Shown piece after piece: positions 8,977 to 16,622 of a DNA stretch of 64,000 nt. The notes below the pieces were generated by a model, which did no database searches, was not told the origin of the DNA, and was given only the letters and a program-made list of their open reading frames with translations. Each line of letters opens with the position of its first letter. The stretch's first letter is position 1. The DNA comes from Corynebacterium glyciniphilum AJ 3170. Lineage in GTDB: Bacteria > Actinomycetota > Actinomycetes > Mycobacteriales > Mycobacteriaceae. The stretch is taken from positions 186,001 through 250,000 of the forward strand of contig NZ_VDYZ01000002.1 in NCBI RefSeq assembly GCF_007673095.1, read 5' to 3'. Position numbers and translations under genes: made by a program.

Positions 8977-10207
8977 CGACGACGAGGCACACGGCGGCGA
9001 CGACGATCCCCGCGCCGAGCATCTCTGGATAGGTGAACGTGGAGGACAGCCGCGTGAGGATCATCGGAAAGAAGAAGCCGATGTAGGTCAACGTGTAGTA
9101 CGCGGCGGTCAGGCCCGCCAGGTCATCCGGCCCGGCGATACGCTGGACCTCGGTCAGGCCGCTGATCAGGCACAGTCCGTAGGCGGCACCGAGAATGATG
9201 GCGACGACGACCGCACTCCACACCGCGATGTCGACTGCCGCGGCGCTGGCGATCGCCATCCCGACGATCACGAGAATCAAGGCCACGATCGGCCCACGGG
9301 CATTGTGCTCGGTGTTGATCCGGGGGCCGAACTGCTGAATCGTGAAGCCCGACGCCAGGGCGATGACTGTGAGCAGGCCGGAGAAGGCCACAGGTACGCC
9401 CACCTGGTCCTGGACCAGTCGAGGTGTGATGGCGTAGGCGACGCCGGCGGCGCCGAACACCCAGGGCGCGATCGGCGCCACCACGGTGAGGAACCGCGGA
9501 TGCTTGATCGTGGGCACGAGGATGTCGGACCAGAAGGAACCCTTCACCTTGAGGTGTGCGGACTGGCGGGTCTCAGGAACCGTCATCAGACCGGCGAGCG
9601 CGACCACGGAGATGATGCAGTGCACGATATAGGGCAGCTGCCCGGGAATGGGACCCCATTCCGCGAGGACACCGGCCAGGCCCGCACCGAGCCCGAACCC
9701 GGCCGTCAGCGACATCGTCGCGCGCTTAGCTCCGGACGACGGCGCCGCAGTGGGATCGAACGACGGCGTGGAGAGTTCTTTGATCCACGAGCCGCCGACC
9801 GACATCGCGATACCTACGGCGAGCCCGGCGAGGATCCGTCCGATGAACATGACTGTCTCGGTGGTTTCACCGAGAGCGATGAATATACTGCCCAGCAGTG
9901 CGACCGCCGGTGCCGGAAGCATCACAGCCTTTCGACCGAAGCGGTCCGACAGAGGACCGCAGATCAACAGGCCGACGATGATGCCGACGGCGTAGGACAC
10001 CAGCAGAGAGTCGACGAAAACGTCGCTGAACACGGCTTCCTGGCGGTAGAACACGAGCATGGGAGTGGCTTCGTTCCCGCCCCACGCCACGCTGAATACG
10101 GCGAAGGCGACGAACAGCCAGGCCTTGGAGTAACGGGACATGCGTCCGGCCGGTCGGTGGTGCGGGTTCAGTGAAGGAACCTGCTCATTGTGCGCGTTCT
10201 CGGTCAT
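8933..10207 (-). CDS. MFS transporter
   Basis: 424 residues, 12 predicted membrane segments after a 30-residue hydrophilic N-terminus. The loop 2-3 signature is GPLSDRFGRKAV, the canonical major facilitator motif, with GRILAGLAVGIAMSVGG after it and GLTAAYYTLTYIGFFFPMIL near the end. The family exports or imports small solutes; the substrate cannot be inferred. It is divergent from the acyl-CoA oxidase-like gene (73-base gap) and overlaps the flippase-like gene tail to tail by 44 bases. Confidence 0.85.
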   Translation of the reverse strand: MTENAHNEQVPSLNPHHRPAGRMSRYSKAWLFVAFAVFSVAWGGNEATPMLVFYRQEAVFSDVFVDSLLVSYAVGIIVGLLICGPLSDRFGRKAVMLPAPAVALLGSIFIALGETTETVMFIGRILAGLAVGIAMSVGGSWIKELSTPSFDPTAAPSSGAKRATMSLTAGFGLGAGLAGVLAEWGPIPGQLPYIVHCIISVVALAGLMTVPETRQSAHLKVKGSFWSDILVPTIKHPRFLTVVAPIAPWVFGAAGVAYAITPRLVQDQVGVPVAFSGLLTVIALASGFTIQQFGPRINTEHNARGPIVALILVIVGMAIASAAAVDIAVWSAVVVAIILGAAYGLCLISGLTEVQRIAGPDDLAGLTAAYYTLTYIGFFFPMILTRLSSTFTYPEMLGAGIVVAAVCLVVVTVFSRKNLPMTGE

Positions 10208-10266
10208 GCCCCATATGGTAGGACCTCATGATGTCCAACCGCTCACCGAGGGACCTGATTCCCACG

Positions 10267-10272
10267 TAATAT
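10267..10272 (+). promoter_or_regulatory. -10 element for leaderless acyl-CoA oxidase gene
   Basis: TAATAT lies 8 bases before the ATG at 10281, so transcription would begin at or just before the start codon. No ribosome site is present. Confidence 0.55.
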
Positions 10273-10280
10273 CTAGTGGT

Positions 10281-12377
10281 ATGGCACACACCGACAAGAC
10301 CCCCGACACCACTGAGATTGCGGCGAGTCTGACCCGCCGCGGCAACGACCGTCCGGCGAAGTTGCGTGATCAGGCGGACCGCGCAGTACGCAAGGCCGTG
10401 GCCGCCGAACTCCAGGAGATTCTGGACGGCCGCTGGGCGGACGTGAAGAACGAGACCCGCGCATTGATCGCGGAGAAGAACCTCTACCCGGACGACACAC
10501 TGAGCATGGACGAGGCACGGGAACGCACCTTGTCCCAGATGTCCGACATGCTCGAGACCGGTGCGCCCCGGGGGACGTTCCACAAGGACCACGGCGGAAC
10601 CGGTGATCTCGGCGCCACCCTGACCGCGATTGAAGCGGTGGGTGGCGCCGATCTGTCACTGATGGTCAAGGCCGGGGTGCAGTGGGGGCTGTGGGGTGGC
10701 GCCGTGGAGAATCTCGGCACCGAGCGACACATCCCGCTGATCAAGGACATCATGGAACTGCGCACCCTCGGCTCTTTCGCCATGACGGAACGCGGGCACG
10801 GATCGGACGTCCAGTCGGTGGAAACCACCGCGGTCTACGACCGGGACACCCGGGAGTTCGTGATCGACACCCCCGTCGCTTCGGCGGAGAAGTGGTACAT
10901 CGGCAATGCCGCGAAGCACGCCCGCATGGCCGCGGTGTTCTGCCAGCTGTTCACACCGGACGAGAACGGGGACCTCGGAGATTCCCACGGGGTGCACTGC
11001 ATCGTCGTGGAGGTCCGCGACGAGGACGGGAAGGCCAAGCCCGGTGTCGGCATCGGCGACCACCTGCACAAGGGCGGCCTGAAGGGTGTGGACAACGGGA
11101 CGTTCACCTTCGACCATGTGCGTGTCCCACGGGAGAACCTGCTGAACCGCTTCGCGGATGTCTCGGAGAACGGCGAATACTCCTCCCCCATCGAGTCCGA
11201 CGGAGCCCGCTTCTTCACCATGCTGGGTGCGCTGATCCGCGGACGCATCACCGTGGGGGCCGCCTCCGGTGCCGCGGCCCGCTCAGCCCTGACGATCGCG
11301 ACAAGCTACGCGAATCTGCGCCGTCAGTTCGCAGCGGACGACGATCTTCCGGAGAACAAGCTCATCGAACACCGGAAGCACCGTCTGCGCTTGATTCCGC
11401 TGATCGCACGCAGCTACGGCCTACAGCTGGCGTCGAACCAGTTGATCGCCCGGATCCACGACCTGGAGAGCCAGGAAATCGACCGGACCGACATGACGAA
11501 GGAGCAGCGGTGGGACCAGCGCGAGCTGGAGGCCCACGCCGCTGCGCTGAAGGCTGCGAACACCGCTCATGCGACCCGTACGATCCAGGAGTGCCGTGAG
11601 GCCTGTGGCGGTGCAGGTTACATGACGGAGAACCTGCTGACCACTTTCAAGGCCGATTCGGACGTGTTCACCACGTTCGAGGGCGACAACGTGGTGATGA
11701 TGCAGTTGGCGGCGAAGGAACTGCTGACCGGCTTCTCCCGCGAGGTCGGGGACCTGAAGCCGTTGGAGCTGGTGCGCTTCGGCCTGGACAACTTCGGCAC
11801 GTTGCTGAAGCGTCGGACGGCAGCGGACACGCTGATCCAGAATCTGGTGGATTCATTCACCGACCGGGAGGAGACGTCCCTGTTCGATCCGGCGAATCAG
11901 GTGGAGCTGCTCACCGAGCGCGAGGACCGACTGCTGATGTCGCTGATCCGTCGCATCAGGCCGGCCCAGAAGATGGACATCAAGGATGCCGCCGACCTGG
12001 TGGATAAGGCTCAGGACCACCTCCTGGAGTGCTCGTGGGCCCACGTGGACCGCATCATCCTGGAGGCGATGCTGCAGGCCGAGGCTGAGCTGGCAGACGG
12101 TCAGGCGAAGGAGATCATGGAGCAGGTGCGTGACGTGTTCGTCCTGAGCATCATCCACGAACACAGCGGCTGGTACCAGGAGCAGAACCTACTGACGGGA
12201 ACCAGGACGAAGGCGGCGCGAGCAGCACTGAATGACCTGGTGGACTCCCTGGGACCGTGGTCGCAGACGCTGGTGGACGCTTTCGCGGTACCAGAGAACA
12301 TTGCCGATGTCCCGTTGATGACGGACTACGACGACATGGTTCCACGGGCACAGACGCACCCTGCAGCGGGTATGTAG
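10281..12377 (+). CDS. Acyl-CoA oxidase/dehydrogenase family protein
   Basis: 698 residues, the length of acyl-CoA oxidases rather than of 380-residue acyl-CoA dehydrogenases. Recognisable parts: SFAMTERGHGSDVQSVETTA (FAD/substrate region), GVDNGTFTFDHVRVPRENLLNRFADV, the FAD-binding ECREACGGAGYM and FTTFEGDNVVMMQLAAKELL, where the Glu is the likely catalytic base. A helical C-terminal extension of about 150 residues follows. It should oxidise acyl-CoA to enoyl-CoA, passing electrons to oxygen or ETF; which one is not visible. The start is ATG 10281, matching a leaderless promoter; longer in-frame starts reach into the MFS gene. Confidence 0.88.
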   Translation: MAHTDKTPDTTEIAASLTRRGNDRPAKLRDQADRAVRKAVAAELQEILDGRWADVKNETRALIAEKNLYPDDTLSMDEARERTLSQMSDMLETGAPRGTFHKDHGGTGDLGATLTAIEAVGGADLSLMVKAGVQWGLWGGAVENLGTERHIPLIKDIMELRTLGSFAMTERGHGSDVQSVETTAVYDRDTREFVIDTPVASAEKWYIGNAAKHARMAAVFCQLFTPDENGDLGDSHGVHCIVVEVRDEDGKAKPGVGIGDHLHKGGLKGVDNGTFTFDHVRVPRENLLNRFADVSENGEYSSPIESDGARFFTMLGALIRGRITVGAASGAAARSALTIATSYANLRRQFAADDDLPENKLIEHRKHRLRLIPLIARSYGLQLASNQLIARIHDLESQEIDRTDMTKEQRWDQRELEAHAAALKAANTAHATRTIQECREACGGAGYMTENLLTTFKADSDVFTTFEGDNVVMMQLAAKELLTGFSREVGDLKPLELVRFGLDNFGTLLKRRTAADTLIQNLVDSFTDREETSLFDPANQVELLTEREDRLLMSLIRRIRPAQKMDIKDAADLVDKAQDHLLECSWAHVDRIILEAMLQAEAELADGQAKEIMEQVRDVFVLSIIHEHSGWYQEQNLLTGTRTKAARAALNDLVDSLGPWSQTLVDAFAVPENIADVPLMTDYDDMVPRAQTHPAAGM

Positions 12378-12626
12378 CGACAGCTACGTAGCCGTTTCTG
12401 CCAGTTGACGTCGCTTACATCGCCCAACATAACCACCCCCGTCATGAACGACGTAAATGCATGTCGCCATAATTCAACCACCCCCACCAAAGCTGCGTGT
12501 TCACCGTTATCTCTTCGTGACCTAACACCGGCTGATGGGTCTGCGTTAGTGTTAATGGCGCGACACAGAGCCCACCGGTTCGGAGTGTCGCGAGACCGTA
12601 TACGTTCAACCGAAAGGTAGATCATC

Positions 12627-12716
12627 ATGATCGAGACCATCCAGGGCATCATCACCACCGTTTCCGACGCCATCGTCTCCGTCTTCCAGGACGTCGTTGG
12701 CTCCATCAACAACTAG
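12627..12716 (+). CDS. 29-residue amphipathic peptide, copy 1
   Basis: The peptide starts MIETIQGIITTVSDAIV and ends DVVGSINN. The ribosome site GAAAGG lies 8-13 bases before the ATG, and the leader GATCATCATG is shared with the other copies. Hydrophobic residues at 2, 5, 9, 12, 16, 20, 23 and 27 give one face of a helix; acidic and polar residues fill the other, with no Lys or Arg. There is no signal peptide. A -10 candidate TAGTGT is at 12547-12552. The size and character fit PorA/PorH-type channel peptides or phenol-soluble-modulin-like peptides, but I recognise no named family. A strong terminator follows. Confidence 0.7.
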   Translation: MIETIQGIITTVSDAIVSVFQDVVGSINN

Positions 12717-12749
12717 TTGATGTCGTGCCCTCCGGGGCATGCCTGAACA

Positions 12750-12783
12750 CCCCGCCTCCCCCTTGAGGGCCAGGCGGGGTTTT
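12750..12783 (+). terminator. Terminator after peptide copy 1
   Basis: Stem CCCCGCCT (12750-12757) with AGGCGGGG (12772-12779), then TTTT. Confidence 0.85.
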
Positions 12784-12949
12784 CGCATCTCCACCCTCCC
12801 CCGAGCGAACATCGGCACAGTCAACAGAAATTTCCTTGGCATGATGTAACACTTCACTTCCGGCACCGATATTGACCATAGAGCAGCAAGGAGCCACCCC
12901 CGGACCCTCGTTGCGACAACTACAACTTCCGACCGAAAGGCTGATCATC

Positions 12950-13039
12950 ATGATCGAGACCATCCAGAGCATCATCGACACCGTCGCCACCGCCCTCGTC
13001 GACGTCTTCAACGCTATCGTCTCCTCCATCAACGAGTAG
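12950..13039 (+). CDS. 29-residue amphipathic peptide, copy 2
   Basis: Starts MIETIQSIIDTVATALVDV and ends IVSSINE. The first six residues and the spacing of hydrophobic residues match copy 1, while the polar face differs at about ten positions, mostly conservative changes, which argues for selection at the protein level. The ribosome site is CGAAAGG, and the leader around the ATG is the same as in copy 1. Its own upstream region (about 12800-12935) lacks any other gene and should hold its promoter. Net charge is negative. Confidence 0.75.
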   Translation: MIETIQSIIDTVATALVDVFNAIVSSINE

Positions 13040-13072
13040 TCGATGCCGTGCCCTCCGGGGCATGTCTGAACA

Positions 13073-13106
13073 CCCCGCCTCCCCCTTGAGGGCCAGGCGG
13101 GGTTTT
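13073..13106 (+). terminator. Terminator after peptide copy 2
   Basis: Exact counterpart of the 12750-12783 hairpin, 323 bases downstream. Confidence 0.85.
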
Positions 13107-13272
13107 CGCATCTCCACCCTCCCCCGAGCGAACATCGGCACAGTCAACAGAAATTTCCTTGGCATGATGTAACACTTCACTTCCGGCACCGATATTGACC
13201 ATAGAGCAGCAAGGAGCCACCCCCGGACCCTCGTTGCGACAACTACAACTTCCGACCGAAAGGCTGATCATC

Positions 13273-13362
13273 ATGATCGAGACCATCCAGAGCATCATCG
13301 ACACCGTCGCCACCGCCCTCGTCGACGTCTTCAACGCTATCGTCTCCTCCATCAACGAGTAG
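13273..13362 (+). CDS. 29-residue amphipathic peptide, copy 3 (identical to copy 2)
   Basis: Same nucleotide and protein sequence as copy 2, displaced by 323 bases, with the same leader and ribosome site. Having two identical copies, each with its own promoter region and terminator, would raise dosage. The unchanged coding sequence shows that the duplication is young or kept uniform by gene conversion. The terminator after this copy has diverged. Confidence 0.75.
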   Translation: MIETIQSIIDTVATALVDVFNAIVSSINE

Positions 13363-13395
13363 TCGATGCCGTGCCCTCCGGGGCATGTCTGAACA

Positions 13396-13429
13396 CCCCG
13401 CCGCCCCTCGAGGGCCAGGCGGGGTTTTT
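13396..13429 (+). terminator. Terminator after peptide copy 3
   Basis: Stem CCCCGCC (13396-13402) with GGCGGGG (13418-13424), then TTTTT. Related to the two upstream terminators but with a changed loop. Confidence 0.85.
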
Positions 13430-13657
13430 CATGCCATGGAGCGCCTCTATCCGACGATAGATGTACCCACTTCCACCTCTGGGACTAACCGCACTTCCCG
13501 GAGAGGTTGTGAATACCCCACCACATATCAGCCAATCGGGTGGAACTTTTAACAGGCTATGTTTAAGATCGAATGTATCGTTGCAACGAGCTGACCCGGT
13601 TCAGACTCTCGCATCCCCGCAGCGATCCACCTGTACATCAGTCGAAAGGTCCTTCAC

Positions 13658-13759
13658 ATGGGTATCGTCAGCAGTCTTCTCACCCCCATCACCGCTCTCG
13701 TCGGTGGACTCCTTGCCGGTCTTGGCGGGGTCGTCGCCATAGTCGGCTCCATCCTCTAA
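13658..13759 (+). CDS. 33-residue Gly-rich hydrophobic peptide
   Basis: Starts MGIVSSLLTPITALVGGLL and ends VVAIVGSIL. It has no charged residue and seven Gly, and could span or insert into a membrane. The ribosome site GAAAGG sits 9 bases before the ATG, in the same leader style as the 29-residue peptides just upstream. A -10 candidate (TATGTT) lies near 13560. It has Ser and Thr but no Cys, so it is not an obvious lanthipeptide precursor even though a LanC-like gene is convergent 175 bases away. Possible roles are a pore or bacteriocin-like peptide, or a short membrane regulator. Function unknown. Confidence 0.6.
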   Translation: MGIVSSLLTPITALVGGLLAGLGGVVAIVGSIL

Positions 13760-13934
13760 GGAAGATCACGGGACCACGCTCCCCTTCCGGGGCTCCGACT
13801 CAGGAAACTGAGCCGGGGCTTCGCTCATGGCGGGCTCCGCTCACCAGGAGTTGGCAGTCCCCCGTCGTAACCCGAAGACACCCCGAGACCTGCTGACTTC
13901 AGCGGGGAGGGTCATTAAGCAATGGGTGCCGTCC

Positions 13935-15284
13935 CTATCCGCCGGTCCCGCCGCTCCGGAGCTGACTGTCCGGCGGAATAACCCAGCGGCGCCGCGCCCG
14001 GCACGGGTCCTTTTTCATGGGTCCACCACCACCGCTACCGAAAACGGTGGAGCTCCACCGACGAGTATTCCTCGCCCCCAGCACCTCAAGCGCTGGCGCA
14101 TACCCGCGCCCGCCGTGTCTCCCGAACCATACCGCGGCAGCGCCACCGACCCCTTCCCAGAAGCCGGGGTCACTGCCCGCTCCGGCCGGACCACTCCCAG
14201 GCCCCGACGCATAGTCCGACAAGACATCCTCGAGGTAACTGTTCCACCGCGTATCATCCGGCAGCCCTGCCAGGTCCGCCAGATACAGTCGCCCCGACAC
14301 CCCGTTGCACACGCCGGGCCGCAAGAACCCTCCCTCGTCCGGATCGACATAGCTCCGGGCGTAGTGCACACCGGGATAGAGCTTCTGCATCAGCCAGGGA
14401 CTGTCTGCGACCGCCGACTCCACTCCGGGCAATCCGGTGGCCCAGCTGTGTTCCGCTGTCCGTGACGCCACCGACTGTTCCCCCGCCTGCGGCGCCGCCT
14501 GATAGACGGACACGGCAGCCCCACCGTGCTGTTCGATATCGGTACTGATGTCGTCAACCAGGACGCCGGCCGCATCGAGATACCTGTCACCCCCGAAGAC
14601 GACGGACGCCTCCCGCAGAATCGACACCACCCCAGCGATCCCCATGCCGAAACCGAGGGGCCGCCCACCGAAACTCAACTGCGGCGTACTCTCCAGAAGT
14701 TCTCCGGACAGCATCCTCGCAGGTGTCCAGAACCCGTACGGGAACGGCCTCGTCGCGAGATCCGCGAAGAGATTCGCAATACGTTGTGCGAGACGTAGAC
14801 ACCGACCGGCCAACAGGCATCTGTGTGCTACCCTTGCCAGTCCCGTGGCATAACCGTAGTCACGCCAGTCAAGACCGGCATGACCACGGACCCTGATGAT
14901 AAGCATGTCGGCCAACGACTCGACCCGTCGTTCGAGCACCTCAGTGAACTCCTTCCGCGGCTCCACCACTGGTCCCGCCGTGTCGAGCAGCAACAGGGCA
15001 CCCGTCAGGCCGTTCGACAGTCCGACCCGGTCAACGCGCTGGTGGAACACAGCGTCTTCAACACGGTCGATATGCTCCTCCACCAGATGCAACCACCGCT
15101 CCTCACCAGTGGAGAACAGGAGTGCCGACGCGGTGAATGCATCACCGAGAGCTCCCCCGTCTCTGCGGAACGGGTACACACCCGCGCTCTGCAGCCGGTC
15201 CTTGCTCACCAGGTCGCTGTACAGTCGGTCCGTCAGTCCGGGCACCCGCTGGCCAGTTGCAGCGCTGTCTGCGGCTGGGTCCAT
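13935..15284 (-). CDS. Degenerate LanC-like (lanthionine cyclase fold) protein
   Basis: 449 residues with the repeated Gly-rich helix turns of an (alpha/alpha)6 LanC toroid: GLSNGLTG (88-95), GFGMGIAG (211-218), SWATGLPG (280-287), VCNGVSG (325-331) and FWEGVGGAA (375-383). In true LanC enzymes the corresponding places read AHG, WCYG and CHG, and supply the catalytic His and a Cys-Cys-His zinc site. Here Met, Ala-Thr and Cys-Asn stand there, so zinc binding and cyclisation are probably lost. The last 50 residues are basic and Gly-rich, possibly unstructured. It follows the regulator at 15291 by 6 bases and is probably in one operon with it. No lanthipeptide precursor is evident. Confidence 0.75.
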   Translation of the reverse strand: MDPAADSAATGQRVPGLTDRLYSDLVSKDRLQSAGVYPFRRDGGALGDAFTASALLFSTGEERWLHLVEEHIDRVEDAVFHQRVDRVGLSNGLTGALLLLDTAGPVVEPRKEFTEVLERRVESLADMLIIRVRGHAGLDWRDYGYATGLARVAHRCLLAGRCLRLAQRIANLFADLATRPFPYGFWTPARMLSGELLESTPQLSFGGRPLGFGMGIAGVVSILREASVVFGGDRYLDAAGVLVDDISTDIEQHGGAAVSVYQAAPQAGEQSVASRTAEHSWATGLPGVESAVADSPWLMQKLYPGVHYARSYVDPDEGGFLRPGVCNGVSGRLYLADLAGLPDDTRWNSYLEDVLSDYASGPGSGPAGAGSDPGFWEGVGGAAAVWFGRHGGRGYAPALEVLGARNTRRWSSTVFGSGGGGPMKKDPCRARRRWVIPPDSQLRSGGTGG

Positions 15285-15290
15285 GCCAGG

Positions 15291-15773
15291 TCACCCCGCC
15301 CGCTGCATATCCAGGTGGTTGTAGGCGTCCTCCAGTTCAGAGCAGGTAAGCCCACCCGGAGTCGAGGCGATCGCACGCCGGAGCTCCTCCGCGATTCTCT
15401 CGGAGTACGCTCCCGCGCCCTTGCCGTTCGGCCAACCGTCCAGCATCCACAGTGCGGCCGACAGGTCTCCCTGTTCCAGGTAACCCAGCGCCACATCGGT
15501 GTCGAACAGCACCTCGTCGACCAGCACCACCGAGTGCTGCTCCGAGTCATAACGGATATCCACGCCCGCATCCTGGCAGACCTTCAACGGGTACCAGAGG
15601 GATGATCGCGAACAGTATCCGCCGTACAAGGCTTCTTCCACGTCCCTCTTGCGGAGGGAGGGGCCTTCATGGGCCATGAGGTGAAGAAGTTCGACGGCAC
15701 GGGCGCTCGACTGCGCCCGCCCGTCGATCCTGAGTGGTCCCGTGATGCTCACACGATGCTTCTGCTTGTGCAC
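15291..15773 (-). CDS. SARP/BTAD-like winged-helix protein
   Basis: 160 residues. The start HRVSITGPLRIDG is the beta-strand lead-in of SARP/AfsR-type OmpR-like DNA-binding domains. It is followed by a helix pair (ARAVELLHLMA, RKRDVEEALYG) and a recognition-helix region SRSSLWYPLKVCQDAG with a wing ending HSVVLVD. The remaining 70 residues (VALGYLEQGDLSAALWML) resemble the first helices of a BTAD domain, but this is much shorter than a full SARP. Start GTG 15773 is chosen because GGAGG lies 7 bases upstream. It probably regulates the LanC-like gene or the nearby synthetase; that is inference. Confidence 0.65.
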   Translation of the reverse strand: MHKQKHRVSITGPLRIDGRAQSSARAVELLHLMAHEGPSLRKRDVEEALYGGYCSRSSLWYPLKVCQDAGVDIRYDSEQHSVVLVDEVLFDTDVALGYLEQGDLSAALWMLDGWPNGKGAGAYSERIAEELRRAIASTPGGLTCSELEDAYNHLDMQRAG

Positions 15774-15926
15774 TGTCACTCCTCCATCGGGATCTCCGTC
15801 CCCTGAACGACACACAGGGAAAGTTGATGTGTCAGCTATTTTCCCGACGTCCGGGCACCTGTGTAAATCGGCCGCAGAGATGAAATCCTCCTGCGGTCGT
15901 TCATCCTCTGGGAGGATTCAGATCTG

Positions 15927-16622
15927 CTACCTCCCGCGCCTCGGAGCATCTCCGAGGTACCCCGACTCATGCGCCCACACGGCCAGGCCGACCCTGTCCC
16001 GCGCCTTCAACTTTGAGATCAGCCGGGAGATGTAGGTCTTCACCGTCGACTCTGCGACCACCAGCTCGTCGGCGATCTCCGCATTCGTCCGCGCCCGTGC
16101 CACCGCACCGAGAACATCACGCTCCCTGGCAGTCAACGGCGCATCCAGGTCTTCAGGAGGCACGGCACCCGGGATCGAGACACTCGACGTTCCACGTCGG
16201 TAACCGTCCAGCACATATCCGGTCACGTCCGGCGACAGCACGGCGCCGCCCGCGGCGATCCGACGGACAGCGTCCACGAGGTCCTCGGCGCTGCACCCTT
16301 TCACCAGGAACCCCTGGGCTCCGATGTCCATCGCCTCGCGCACGACATCTTCCTCCCCGTAGCTCGTCAACAGGAGAATCCGGGTGCGCGGTGAAGTCTC
16401 CCGGATCTCCGCGGCGGCTTCCAGACCATTTCCTCCTGCCATCACCACGTCCAGAACCGCGACGTCCGCATCATGGCTCTCAACCGCGGCCACAGCTGCA
16501 GGACCACTACTCACCTGATCCACGACATCGAGGTCGGGCTGCGCCTCGAGAATCCCCGACAAGGCGGTGAGAATCAACGGCTGATCGTCAGCCACCACAA
16601 CTTTCACGGGTCTACCGTCCAC
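15927..16622 (-). CDS. NarL-family response regulator
   Basis: 231 residues. The receiver domain has the acidic pair in VVVADDQPLI, phosphoacceptor Asp in AVLDVVMAGG, and the conserved Lys in GFLVKG. A linker of about 35 residues and a LuxR-type helix-turn-helix follow (LTARERDVLGAVA, TNAEIADEL, VAESTVKTYISRLISKL). It starts at GTG 16622 and overlaps the kinase gene by 11 bases, so the two are co-translated. The target is not shown directly. The closest strong symmetric site is the inverted repeat at 17984-18015 in front of the synthetase gene. Confidence 0.92.
   Translation of the reverse strand: MDGRPVKVVVADDQPLILTALSGILEAQPDLDVVDQVSSGPAAVAAVESHDADVAVLDVVMAGGNGLEAAAEIRETSPRTRILLLTSYGEEDVVREAMDIGAQGFLVKGCSAEDLVDAVRRIAAGGAVLSPDVTGYVLDGYRRGTSSVSIPGAVPPEDLDAPLTARERDVLGAVARARTNAEIADELVVAESTVKTYISRLISKLKARDRVGLAVWAHESGYLGDAPRRGR

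Larger units (their letters stand above)
12726..13371 (+). repeat. Two tandem 323-bp direct repeats carrying peptide copies 2 and 3
   Basis: Unit 1 is about 12726-13048 and unit 2 about 13049-13371. Each holds the terminator of the preceding peptide gene, an intergenic promoter region, a leader and one 29-residue gene. I see only about one base difference (GCATGCCTG against GCATGTCTG). A third partial unit with a diverged terminator follows to about 13430. This looks like a recent unequal duplication. Confidence 0.9.

Noticed and set aside
12726..13430. Repeats as a CRISPR array or insertion sequence ends
   Set aside because: Units are 323 bp and contain a gene, promoter region and terminator; no spacers, cas genes or transposase are present.
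13658..15284. A lanthipeptide cluster: short peptide gene plus LanC-like gene
   Set aside because: The 33-residue peptide has no Cys, the LanC-like protein lacks two of three zinc ligands and the catalytic His, and there is no dehydratase, protease or ABC transporter nearby.
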